In this document: positions 6,393-14,443 of the stretch, one piece after another
Layout: each line of letters begins with the position of its first letter
Numbering within the stretch: the first letter of the stretch is position 1
DNA from: an uncultured Eubacteriales bacterium
GTDB lineage: Bacteria; Bacillota; Clostridia; Oscillospirales; Oscillospiraceae
NCBI GenBank assembly: GCA_900320595.1
Contig: ONSW01000016.1
Location: forward strand, 1 to 45,108
Direction of reading: 5' to 3'
DNA: 45,108 bases
Notes under the pieces: generated by a model
Told to the model about the DNA's origin: nothing
The model's input: the letters and a program-made list of their open reading frames with translations, nothing else
Databases searched by the model: none
Translations under genes and position numbers: made by a program

Positions 6393-8573
6393 TTAATCGC
6401 TGGAAATGAGCTCTGTATAGAAGCCGCCTTTGGCATAGAGCTCTTCATGCGTGCCGCGCTCGACCACAACGCCCTTGTCGAGCACAATGATCTCGTCGCA
6501 GTCGCGGATGGTGGAAAGCCGGTGGGCGATCACGATGCAGGTGATGCCGCGATCCTTGACGGCCTTGACCAGTTCATACTCGGTCTTGGCGTCAAGGGCG
6601 CTCGTCGCCTCGTCCATGATGATGACCGAGGGATCCTGCGCGAGGACGCGTGCGATCTCGATGCGCTGACGCTGGCCGCCGGAAAGGTCTTTGCCGCCCT
6701 CGGTGAGACGGCTGTAAAAGCCGCCCTCGCGGGCCATGATATCGTCATAGATCTGGGCGTCGCGCGCGGCGAGGATCATTTCAAAGTCCTCGATCGACTC
6801 GTCCCACATCTTGATGTTGTTGGCGATGGTGTCCTCAAAAAGGACGATGTCCTGGTCCACGACGGCGACCGAGCCGGTGAACACGCTGCGGTCGATCTCG
6901 CTGATGGGCTTGCCGTCAAAGAGGATCTCGCCGCTCCAGGGCTGGTAGAGCCCGGAGATCAGCTTGCTCAGCGTGGACTTGCCGCAGCCGGAGGTGCCGA
7001 CGAAGGCGACGCGGCTGCCGGGCTTCATGCTCATGGAGAAGTTCTGGATCAGGGGCTTGCCCAGACGGGAGTAGCCGAAGCTGACGTCCTTGATGTCGAT
7101 CTGGCCGGTGAGCTTGGAATAGTCCGCGTCCTCGTCCAGCGGCAGCTCGGCAAAGGCCGAGTCGGTGGGGTACTCCATGACGTCCTCGACACGCTCCATC
7201 TCGGTGCGCATCTCCTGGATCATCTGACCCGCGGAGATCAGCGTCGTGGCGGGCGCCATGAACGAGGAGAGGAAGCCCTGGAAGAGCAAAACCTTACCGA
7301 GCGTGAACGAGCCCTGCATCGACAGCCAAACGCCCAGGATCAGCACCGCGGCGTCCGCGAGCGTGGTGAGCAGCGCGGGGATCAGACCGAGATACTGGTT
7401 GAGCTTGGCGTACTTGACGCTCTGCGCGTTGACGGAGGCCTGATAGCCGGACCACTTCTGGAAATAGCCGTTTTCCGCGCCGCTGGCCTTGATGGTCTCG
7501 ACCATCTGGATGCCGGAGACCGTGGCGGCGACGAGCTTGCCGCTGTCGCGCATCTGCACACGCGTGATGTTCACGCGCTTGGCAGAGATGATCTGGCTCA
7601 TCAGAAGGTTCAGGATGATGGTCACGATGCCGACCATCGTCAGCAGCACGCTGTAGCGGAGCATGACGATCAGATAGAAGAACATCATGATCGTGTTGAG
7701 CAGCAGCGGGGCAAAGGTGTTGACCAGCGTCGCGGCGATCGAGGCGTTGGTGCCCTGGCGCTGCAGGATATCGCCGGCCATGCGCTGGGTAAAGAACTCC
7801 AGCGGCATCCGCAGCACCTTCCACATAAAGGTACTGCTGCCGACGAGCGCCATCTTGCCGCTGATCTTCAGCTCATAGATGGCCTGGATCCAGGCGACGA
7901 TCACCTGGGCGACGGCCATGACCGACATCAGGCCGATGAAAGGCATCAGCAGCTCGCGGTTTTCGCCGGTGAGCAGCCGGTCCATGAAGAAGCGGGAAAA
8001 GATGGGATTGATGATGCCGAAGAGATAGCCGATGACGGACGAGAGCATCACAAAGGCCACCGCCGCGCCCGCGCCGACAAGGCGCTTGCGGGCAAAGGCG
8101 ATCGTGCTCTTGGGCTTGCCGCCCGGCTGGAAGTCCGGCCCCGGGGTGATCTGGAGGCAGATGCCGGTAAAGGACCGGTCGAACTCCTCCATCGAGACCT
8201 TGACCTCGCCCCGCGCGGGGTCGTTGAGGTAGGCCCAGTCGCCCTTGAAGCCGTCGAGCACCACAAAGTGGTTGAAGTTCCAGTGGATGATGCAGGGGTA
8301 GGACATGTCCTTTTTCAGCGCGCCGACCTCACAGCGGAAGCCCTGGGCGTCAAAGCCGTAGCTGCGCGCCGCAACAAGGACGTTTTTCGCGTTCGAGCCG
8401 TCGCGGGACACGCCGCAGTCGAGCCGGACCTGCTCGAGCGGGACCCACTTGCCGTAATAGGCCATGACCATGGCCAGCGAGGCGGCGCCGCATTCGAGCG
8501 TCTCCATCTGCATGACGACCGGTACTTTGGCTCTGCCTCTGCGTACCGGCTGCTTGACTGTCTTATTCTCCAT
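6393..8573 (-). CDS. NHLM-type ABC transporter with N-terminal C39 leader peptidase (ABC1 type)
   Basis: 726 residues. The N-terminal C39 peptidase (about 15-145) shows the catalytic Cys in METLECGAAS, His in WNFNHFVVLD and Asp in LNDPARG, so it should cut precursors after the double glycine. Membrane segments span about 165-450; the ATPase (490-726) has GTSGCGKST, LSGGQRQR, VIIMDEATSALD and IAHRLST. It couples leader removal to export of the small GG-proteins in the locus. It begins 12 bases after the HlyD-like gene and is followed 12 bases later by ABC2, a standard NHLM order. Confidence 0.93.
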   Translation of the reverse strand: MENKTVKQPVRRGRAKVPVVMQMETLECGAASLAMVMAYYGKWVPLEQVRLDCGVSRDGSNAKNVLVAARSYGFDAQGFRCEVGALKKDMSYPCIIHWNFNHFVVLDGFKGDWAYLNDPARGEVKVSMEEFDRSFTGICLQITPGPDFQPGGKPKSTIAFARKRLVGAGAAVAFVMLSSVIGYLFGIINPIFSRFFMDRLLTGENRELLMPFIGLMSVMAVAQVIVAWIQAIYELKISGKMALVGSSTFMWKVLRMPLEFFTQRMAGDILQRQGTNASIAATLVNTFAPLLLNTIMMFFYLIVMLRYSVLLTMVGIVTIILNLLMSQIISAKRVNITRVQMRDSGKLVAATVSGIQMVETIKASGAENGYFQKWSGYQASVNAQSVKYAKLNQYLGLIPALLTTLADAAVLILGVWLSMQGSFTLGKVLLFQGFLSSFMAPATTLISAGQMIQEMRTEMERVEDVMEYPTDSAFAELPLDEDADYSKLTGQIDIKDVSFGYSRLGKPLIQNFSMSMKPGSRVAFVGTSGCGKSTLSKLISGLYQPWSGEILFDGKPISEIDRSVFTGSVAVVDQDIVLFEDTIANNIKMWDESIEDFEMILAARDAQIYDDIMAREGGFYSRLTEGGKDLSGGQRQRIEIARVLAQDPSVIIMDEATSALDAKTEYELVKAVKDRGITCIVIAHRLSTIRDCDEIIVLDKGVVVERGTHEELYAKGGFYTELISSD

Positions 8574-8585
8574 CTGCGGCCGCCC

Positions 8586-9011
8586 TCAGTTGAACAGCAG
8601 GCGAAGCACCTGCGTCGTGCGGAATACGACGCGGGCCTCATACAGGCCGTCGGCCAGATCGGCGGAGCTGAGCGCAAAGACGTTGCCGTCCTCCATATAG
8701 CCGACGCTGGTGATCGGATATTCTCCCTCGCCGATGGTGAGCGTCATGCCCGTCTCGACGTTTTTGCCGACCTGCGCGTCGTCGAAGATCACGACCACTT
8801 CACCGTTGCGCACGTCCGCGACGCCGGGGGCGAAGCTGTCGATCCGTGCGACGGCGCCCCATACCAGCATGCCGGCCAGCAGCACGATCACCGCGATCAG
8901 CACGACCCACACGGAGGGGTTCGTCACGCGCATATAATCGTTCAGCTGCTCGGGAGACTGGATGCTCTCGACGCTTTCCTTGCGAAACAGGGAGGTCTGT
9001 TCGTTGTCCAT
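8586..9011 (-). CDS. HlyD-like adaptor of the NHLM secretion system
   Basis: 141 residues from ATG at 9011, preceded by GAGGAGAAAAGA. The N-terminus is cytoplasmic and charged, with a single membrane segment (WVVLIAVIVLLAGMLVWG, about 33-51) and a short extracytoplasmic beta-rich part (55-141) resembling the compact NHLM HlyD-type proteins rather than the long coiled-coil adaptors of Gram-negatives. It is the first gene of the minus-strand operon and lies next to the peptidase-transporter. Expected role: link between the transporter and the cell-wall side. Confidence 0.8.
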   Translation of the reverse strand: MDNEQTSLFRKESVESIQSPEQLNDYMRVTNPSVWVVLIAVIVLLAGMLVWGAVARIDSFAPGVADVRNGEVVVIFDDAQVGKNVETGMTLTIGEGEYPITSVGYMEDGNVFALSSADLADGLYEARVVFRTTQVLRLLFN

Positions 9012-9107
9012 TCTTTTCTCCTCTCGGCGGAGGATCTCCGCCCGTCTGCGGGGAAGGAACGCGCTGTGCGGAAAACAGAGCCTATGCTCCCCCAGTATGT
9101 TTATTAG

Positions 9108-9137
9108 AGTATAACGCAACCCACCGCCAAAAATCAA
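9108..9137 (-). promoter_or_regulatory. Predicted sigma-A promoter of the NHLM operon
   Basis: On the minus strand: TTGATT (9132-9137), an 18-base spacer and TATACT (9108-9113), about 97 bases before the HlyD-like start. It faces away from the promoter of the partner-switching genes. Confidence 0.6.
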
Positions 9138-9238
9138 CAAAATATCTGAAAAAGCCGGGAGAACGCGCCGCTCTTTCCGCCTGCTCCGTTCTTCTTTTCG
9201 GTCGGAACAGGCCGAAAAAAGTGGCTTTCTTTTCCATT

Positions 9239-9267
9239 TTCCCCGGTTTTCGAAATTTTTCGGGGAA
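9239..9267. promoter_or_regulatory. Inverted repeat between the divergent operons
   Basis: TTCCCCG and CGGGGAA arms separated by 15 bases with a TTCGAA core, located between the divergent promoters in the 419-base gene-free stretch 9012-9430. It could be an operator; no regulator is assigned. The remainder of that stretch holds only the two promoters, a pyrimidine-rich region and a CGGGACGG/CCGTCCCG pairing in the STAS leader near 9345-9400. Confidence 0.4.
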
Positions 9268-9291
9268 TTATCGGGATGTGCGGATTCACAC

Positions 9292-9320
9292 TTGTTTTTT
9301 TCCCGCAAAAACGATAAGAT
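9292..9320 (+). promoter_or_regulatory. Predicted promoter of the partner-switching operon
   Basis: TTGTTT (9292-9297), a 17-base spacer, then TAAGAT (9315-9320), about 110 bases before the first STAS gene. Confidence 0.5.
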
Positions 9321-9430
9321 GTTCTTGATGCATACGGGACGGCGCAGCCGCCCCTTTCAGAGGAGTTTTCCGTCCCGCACGGGAGGGAAAAAAGCACAAC
9401 AGAATTGAACGACAAAAAGGGGAACGAACC

Positions 9431-9730
9431 ATGCTGAACATCAACAAGAAAACCGAAAACGGAGCTCTCACCGTCGCGCTGGAGGGCCGTCTGGACACCA
9501 CGTCCGCGCCGCAGCTGGAGGGCGAACTGAAGGGAGCGCTCGACGGCGTCACGTCGCTCGTTCTCGATCTCGAGGGGCTCGAGTACATCTCCTCGGCCGG
9601 CCTGCGCGTGCTGCTCTCCGCCCAGAAGCTTATGAACAAGCAGGGCGAGATGACCATCACCCACGTCAACGACGTCATCATGGAGATCTTCGACGTCACC
9701 GGATTTACCGACATTCTGACCATCAAATAA
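9431..9730 (+). CDS. STAS-domain anti-sigma factor antagonist
   Basis: 99 residues, a complete single STAS domain of the SpoIIAA/RsbV type. The signature LEYISSAGLRVLL (about 50-62) carries the phosphorylatable serine, by alignment Ser55. In this family the unphosphorylated antagonist binds a serine-kinase anti-sigma and releases a sigma factor; a PP2C phosphatase restores it. The gene is preceded by AAAAAGGGGAACGAACC and followed 12 bases later by exactly such a phosphatase/ATPase fusion, so the three partners are encoded together. Target sigma factor is not evident nearby, apart from the ECF factor across the divergent promoters. Confidence 0.9.
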   Translation: MLNINKKTENGALTVALEGRLDTTSAPQLEGELKGALDGVTSLVLDLEGLEYISSAGLRVLLSAQKLMNKQGEMTITHVNDVIMEIFDVTGFTDILTIK

Positions 9731-9742
9731 TCGGAGGTCCTT

Positions 9743-11890
9743 ATGCCCGAAAAATCTGTGCGTGAAATGACACGCCTGGAGCAGGCTCACTTCTCGCTGG
9801 CCGCAAAGGTCTTTCACGCGAGCCTGATGGGCTCGGTCGTCCTCGGCCTTGTCGCCATGCTGATCGGTCTGGGGCTGTATACTTATGCGCTCGTCGGCCA
9901 GTACATCGGCGAGGCCTTCGGTCTTGCGCGCAGCACCTCGCTGGTCGTAACCAAGGTCGTGAACACCGACGTCATGGTCGACGAGGTCATGGACCTCTAT
10001 CGCTCGCTCTCCGACGAGGAGCGCGCGCAGACCGGGACGGAGGCTTACCGCGCGCGCTTTGCCCATCTGACCGAAGGGGAGGATTACGCGACGCTCTGCT
10101 CCGTCTTTCGCGTGTTTCGCGATTCGAGCAACGTGGATGACGTGTATCTCGCCGTCTTTGACCGCGAGACCGGCGCGCTCGTCTATGTCTGCGACCCGGA
10201 TGAGCGCGACGGCTATGTCTGCATGCCCGGCGACTGGGAAGAGGTTGAGAAGCGCGAGCTCGAAAAGTTCCTGAACTGGGACGGAAACGGCAAGCTCTAT
10301 GACATCTCCCGGACCGAACACTACGGCTGGCTGTGCACGGCCGGCGTCCCGATCCATGATGCGGGCGGCGAGGTCCGCGGCTTTCTGCTGGCCGATCTGT
10401 CGCTGGCAAACCTCACGGACAGGATGCACGCCTTTGTGCTGCAGTATGTGCTGGCGCTGCTCGTCGTGATCTTTCTGATCGGCTATCTGATCACACGCCA
10501 TATGAAGCGCACGCTCGTCCGCCCGATCAATGAGATCGCAGACGCGGCGCAGCGCTATGCCGCCGACCGCCGCAGCGGCGAAGGCGGGACCGACCATTTC
10601 TCTCTTTTGAACATCCGCACCGGCGACGAGGTGGAAAATCTGAGCCTCGTGATGGCGGATATGGAGCGGGATCTCGCGGCGTATGAGGAGCACCTCACCG
10701 CCATCACGGCCGAAAAAGAGCGCATGAACGTTGAGCTCGCGCTTGCCAACCGCATCCAGTCCGACATGCTGCCGAACATTTTCCCGCCCTTCCCCGACCG
10801 GACGGAGCTGGACATCTACGCCAGCATGGACCCGGCCAAGGAGGTCGGCGGCGACTTTTACGACTTTTTCCTGATCGACGAGGATCATCTCGGCCTTGTC
10901 ATGGCCGACGTATCCGGCAAGGGCGTCCCCGCGGCGCTGTTCATGATGGCCTCGAAGATCCTGCTCAAAACCGGCGCCATGTCCGGCCGCAGCCCGCACG
11001 AGGTCCTCGAGACGGTCAACGCCCAGATCTGCAGCAACAACCGCGAGGAGATGTTCGTCACAGTGTGGCTGGGCGTGCTCGATTTGAAGACCGGCGTGCT
11101 GACGGCATCCAACGCCGGCCACGAATACCCCATCCTGATGCAGCCGGGCGGCGAGTATGAGATCGTCCGGGACAAGCACGGCTTTGTGATCGGCGGGATG
11201 GAGGGCGTCAGCTATCACGATTATGAGCTGCAGCTGCAGAGCGGCGCCAGGCTGTTTCTCTATACCGACGGTCTGCCTGAGGCGACCGACGAAAAGGGAG
11301 AGCTTTTCGGCATGGAGCGGACGCTCGACGTCCTCAACCGCTTCCGCGGCGACGCGCCGCAGGCGCTGCTTGCGCACGTGCACGAAGCGGCGGACGCCTT
11401 TGTCGGCAGCGCGCCGCAGTTTGACGATCTGACCATGCTTAGCCTGCACTACATCGGCACCCCTGTAAAGGAGGGATCCCATGTGAAAAAACTGGAACTG
11501 GAAGCCACCGTTGACAGCATCGAAAAAATCACCGACTTCATCAACGCCGAGCTTGAGGCCATGGACTGCCCCATGAAGGCGCAGATGCAGATCGACGTCG
11601 CTGTCGACGAGGTATTTGCCAACATTGCAAATTACGCCTATGAAGGTGCAAAAGGGGGCGCCGTCGTCTCCTTTGAGGCGCAGGACGACCCGCGCGGCGC
11701 CGTGATCACCTTTGTCGACCGCGGCGTGCCCTTCAACCCGCTTGAGAGCAAGGACCCCGACACCTCGCTGAGCGCCGAGGAGCGGCAGATCGGCGGGCTC
11801 GGCATCTTCCTGGTGAAAAAGACGATGGACGAGATGCGCTATGAGCGGCGCGGCGAAGAAAATGTCCTGCGCATCACGAAGCTGTTTTAA
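9743..11890 (+). CDS. Membrane SpoIIE-type PP2C phosphatase fused to an anti-sigma-type HATPase
   Basis: 715 residues. Membrane segments at about 30-55 and 230-250 enclose a 175-residue extracytoplasmic sensor, followed by a HAMP-like linker (250-310), a PP2C/SpoIIE phosphatase (345-565; Asp motifs in KEVGGDFYDFF, MADVSGKGVPAALF and FDDLTML) and a C-terminal GHKL ATPase of RsbW/SpoIIAB type (575-715; DVAVDEVFANIANYA N-box, DRGVPFNP, GGLGIFLVKK). One chain thus holds both the phosphatase that activates a STAS antagonist and an ATPase of the anti-sigma kinase class, under an external sensor. It lies between two STAS genes. Whether the ATPase phosphorylates STAS or only binds it is not visible. 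Confidence 0.9.
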   Translation: MPEKSVREMTRLEQAHFSLAAKVFHASLMGSVVLGLVAMLIGLGLYTYALVGQYIGEAFGLARSTSLVVTKVVNTDVMVDEVMDLYRSLSDEERAQTGTEAYRARFAHLTEGEDYATLCSVFRVFRDSSNVDDVYLAVFDRETGALVYVCDPDERDGYVCMPGDWEEVEKRELEKFLNWDGNGKLYDISRTEHYGWLCTAGVPIHDAGGEVRGFLLADLSLANLTDRMHAFVLQYVLALLVVIFLIGYLITRHMKRTLVRPINEIADAAQRYAADRRSGEGGTDHFSLLNIRTGDEVENLSLVMADMERDLAAYEEHLTAITAEKERMNVELALANRIQSDMLPNIFPPFPDRTELDIYASMDPAKEVGGDFYDFFLIDEDHLGLVMADVSGKGVPAALFMMASKILLKTGAMSGRSPHEVLETVNAQICSNNREEMFVTVWLGVLDLKTGVLTASNAGHEYPILMQPGGEYEIVRDKHGFVIGGMEGVSYHDYELQLQSGARLFLYTDGLPEATDEKGELFGMERTLDVLNRFRGDAPQALLAHVHEAADAFVGSAPQFDDLTMLSLHYIGTPVKEGSHVKKLELEATVDSIEKITDFINAELEAMDCPMKAQMQIDVAVDEVFANIANYAYEGAKGGAVVSFEAQDDPRGAVITFVDRGVPFNPLESKDPDTSLSAEERQIGGLGIFLVKKTMDEMRYERRGEENVLRITKLF

Positions 11891-11941
11891 GCCGCTCCCC
11901 TCTCCCCGCGTGGGAGACCCTGACAGAAGGAGTTTATGACA

Positions 11942-13123
11942 ATGGAAAACGTCAGCTGGAACAAGACGGACAATGCGCTGGTGCTGTCTCTGCGCGGCCA
12001 TATCGATTCGGCCAACGCCGCCGCGGTCGAGGCGGAGATCGCCCGCATCCGCGAAGAGAACCCGGCCGATTCGATCGTGATCGACTGCGCGGAGCTTGAA
12101 TATATCTCCAGCGCCGGTCTGCGCGTCCTCCTTCGGCTGAAGAAGGCCGCGGCGGACATGCACGTGGAAAACGTCTCCGCCGAGATCTATGAGATCTTCG
12201 AGATGACGGGCTTTACCGAGATGATGGAGATCCGCAAGGCCTATCGCACGCTCAATGTGGAGGGCTGCGAGGTCATCGGTCAGGGCGCGAACGGCAAGGT
12301 TTACCGCATCGACCCGGACACGATCGTCAAGGTCTATTACAACCCCGATTCCCTGCCGGAGATCCAGCGCGAGCGCGAGCTTGCGCGGGCGGCCTTCGTG
12401 CTCGGCATCCCGACGGCGATCCCCTATGATGTCGTGCGCATCGAAAGCGGCGGCTACGGCTCGGTGTTCGAGCTGCTGAACGCCAAAAGCCTTGCCCAGC
12501 TGATCGCCGGCGGCATGTCGGTGGACGAGGCGGCCGGGATCAGCGTCGAGCTGCTCCGGCAGATCCACGCGACCGTCGTCAAGCCCGGCACCATGCCGGA
12601 TATGAAAGAGGTCGCGCTGGGCTGGGCCGATTTTCTCAAGGACTATCTGCCGGCGGAGCAGCATCAGAAGCTGCACGAGCTCGTCTCTGCCGTACCGGCG
12701 GACGACCACATGCTCCACGGCGACTACCATTTGAAAAACGTCATGCTGCAAAACGGCGAGACGCTGCTCATCGACATGGACACGCTCTGCCACGGCCACC
12801 CGATCTTCGAGCTGGCCAGCATGTTCAACGCCTATTGCGGCTACAGCGAGCTGGACCATTCCATCAGCCGGTCGTTCCTCGGCATTTCGCATGAGCTCGC
12901 CGTCGAATTCTGGAAGAAATCGCTCAGTCTCTATCTCGGCACCGACGACGAGGCGGCCTGCCGCGCCGTCGAGGAAAAGGCCTGCGTCATCGGCTATACG
13001 CGCATCATGCGCCGCCGGATCCGCCGCGACGGCTTTTCCACCGAGGAGGGGCGCCGGGAGATCGAAAACTGCGCCGCCCACCTCGCGGAGCTGCTCGGGA
13101 AGGTCGACACGCTCCTGTTCTGA
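11942..13123 (+). CDS. STAS domain fused to an aminoglycoside-phosphotransferase-like kinase
   Basis: 393 residues from the ATG at 11942, preferred over the ATG six bases upstream because GGAG at 11929-11932 is then nine bases away. Residues 1-100 are a second STAS domain with LEYISSAGLRVLL (likely phosphosite Ser57). Residues about 105-393 are an APH/choline-kinase-fold domain with QGANGKVYRI (nucleotide loop), HGDYHLKNVML (catalytic HGDxHxxN motif) and LIDMDTLCHGHP (metal-binding Asp). The kinase substrate is unknown. Physical fusion to STAS suggests it phosphorylates STAS or is switched by it; resistance to aminoglycosides is unlikely. Separated by 51 bases from the phosphatase gene. Confidence 0.85.
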   Translation: MENVSWNKTDNALVLSLRGHIDSANAAAVEAEIARIREENPADSIVIDCAELEYISSAGLRVLLRLKKAAADMHVENVSAEIYEIFEMTGFTEMMEIRKAYRTLNVEGCEVIGQGANGKVYRIDPDTIVKVYYNPDSLPEIQRERELARAAFVLGIPTAIPYDVVRIESGGYGSVFELLNAKSLAQLIAGGMSVDEAAGISVELLRQIHATVVKPGTMPDMKEVALGWADFLKDYLPAEQHQKLHELVSAVPADDHMLHGDYHLKNVMLQNGETLLIDMDTLCHGHPIFELASMFNAYCGYSELDHSISRSFLGISHELAVEFWKKSLSLYLGTDDEAACRAVEEKACVIGYTRIMRRRIRRDGFSTEEGRREIENCAAHLAELLGKVDTLLF

Positions 13124-13153
13124 TCCATAAAGTACGCGGAATAATCCGAAGGG

Positions 13154-14368
13154 ATGATCGCTTTGAAATTCAACACCCGCAGCAAAAAGCCCAAGATCTA
13201 TAACGTCGCCGCCGCTACCGCGGCGGCGCTTTTGGCTTTGCTGATCCTGCGGCTGCGCGGCGGCACGGTGATGGTCTGGGACAATTTCGTGCTGGCCGTG
13301 TATTTCGGCGTCGTGGTCGTGTGCCTTGCGGATGCGTTTGTAAAGCAGCTGCAGTACAACCCCTATTCCTACAACACGATCCTCTATCCGGGCTTTGCGC
13401 TCTTTGCGCTCTCGCTCTTCGGCACCCACGTCTTCGCCGCCGTGCAGGCTTTCCGTGATCCGGCGGGCTTCCGCGCGCTGCAGATGCTCTTTACGCTTCT
13501 CCACTCGGCGAAAAACTATATGCTGCTCACCTCGCCGTTTTTAACGCTCTTCGCCGTCGCGCTCTTCGTATCGAACGTCGCGCTGATCCGGCACGAGGGG
13601 CGGCGCTTCGTCAACATTCTCGCCATCATCCTGGCCTTTGCGCTGGTGGCGGGCGAGGCGCTGATCGGCGTGCTGGACTATTGGAGCTCGATCACGCTGC
13701 GCGGGGCGCTGGCACGGAACCTCATCGTCAATCTGCTGGCCGCGTTTTACCTGTATTTCGAGTGCATGATCGTCGGCGCGATCATCGCCGATCTCATCGC
13801 CGCGCGCTATGTCCCCGAGCCGGACCAGGACTGGCTCATCGTGCTCGGCTGCGGGCTGAAAAAGGACGGCAAGCCCACGCCGCTGCTGCGCGGGCGGCTC
13901 GATCTCGCGCTTTCGTTTTACCGCGATCAGCTGGAGAAGACCGGGAAGAAGGCCCGCTTCGTCGTCTCCGGCGGGCAGGGGCCGGACGAGGTCTGCTCCG
14001 AGGCCGCGGCTATGCGGGACTATCTTTTGTCGCAGGGCGTCGCGGAAGAGGACATCCTTGTGGAGGACCGCTCCGGCGACACGGCGGAGAACATGCGCTT
14101 TTCCAAGCGTCTCATCGGCGCCGAGGCTCCCGAGGCAAAGGTCGCCTTCTTCACGACGAACTATCATGTCTTCCGCGCCGGGCTCAAGGCGCGGCAGGCA
14201 AAGCTGCGCGCCGTCGGGATGGGCGCGCCGACCCGGTGGTATTTCTGGCCGAACGCCGCCGTGCGCGAATTTGTCGGCCTTCTGACCGAGCACCGCGGCA
14301 AGCAGGCGCTGGTGCTCATCACGCTCGCGCTGGCTTATACGGTGCTGACCGTGCTGGCCTACGCCTGA
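13154..14368 (+). CDS. YdcF/SanA-type (DUF218) multi-pass membrane protein
   Basis: 404 residues. About six membrane segments in the first 210 residues, then a DUF218 domain (about 220-375: WLIVLGCGLKKDGKPTPLLRGR, shortened here; VSGGQGPDE; DRSGDTAENMRFSK; TTNYHVFRAGLKA) and a last membrane helix. DUF218 proteins of the ElyC/SanA/YdcF group are linked to envelope integrity. The start is uncertain: ATG at 13154 is almost touching GAAGGG, while TTG at 13163 has better spacing. Last gene of the STAS operon, so its envelope role may be an output of the partner switch. Confidence 0.8.
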   Translation: MIALKFNTRSKKPKIYNVAAATAAALLALLILRLRGGTVMVWDNFVLAVYFGVVVVCLADAFVKQLQYNPYSYNTILYPGFALFALSLFGTHVFAAVQAFRDPAGFRALQMLFTLLHSAKNYMLLTSPFLTLFAVALFVSNVALIRHEGRRFVNILAIILAFALVAGEALIGVLDYWSSITLRGALARNLIVNLLAAFYLYFECMIVGAIIADLIAARYVPEPDQDWLIVLGCGLKKDGKPTPLLRGRLDLALSFYRDQLEKTGKKARFVVSGGQGPDEVCSEAAAMRDYLLSQGVAEEDILVEDRSGDTAENMRFSKRLIGAEAPEAKVAFFTTNYHVFRAGLKARQAKLRAVGMGAPTRWYFWPNAAVREFVGLLTEHRGKQALVLITLALAYTVLTVLAYA

Positions 14369-14391
14369 CAAGACATAACAAAACGAACATC

Positions 14392-14427
14392 GGCCCCGCG
14401 TCACAAGGTGACGCGGGGCCGGTGTTT
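14392..14427 (+). terminator. Intrinsic terminator of the STAS operon
   Basis: 13-bp perfect stem (14392-14404 with 14408-14420), AAG loop, followed by GGTGTTTTTT. It separates the convergent YdcF-like and MscS genes. Confidence 0.88.
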
Positions 14428-14443
14428 TTTTCTGTTTGCTTTT

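Noticed and set aside
3057-9107. Long plus-strand open frames (3057-5189 and 6138-9107) opposite the ABC transporters
   Set aside because: Same antisense effect of high GC at third positions; no motifs, and the minus-strand proteins are unmistakable ABC transporters.
11942-13123. Aminoglycoside resistance gene, because of the HGDxHxxN kinase motif
   Set aside because: The kinase is fused to a STAS domain inside a regulatory operon; APH-fold kinases have many other substrates.
9134-13504. A 1456-codon open frame on the minus strand opposite the STAS/SpoIIE genes
   Set aside because: It is a GC-driven antisense shadow: its protein is a monotonous His/Asp/Val/Ala/Arg mix, and the plus-strand genes show clear domains, ribosome sites and spacing.
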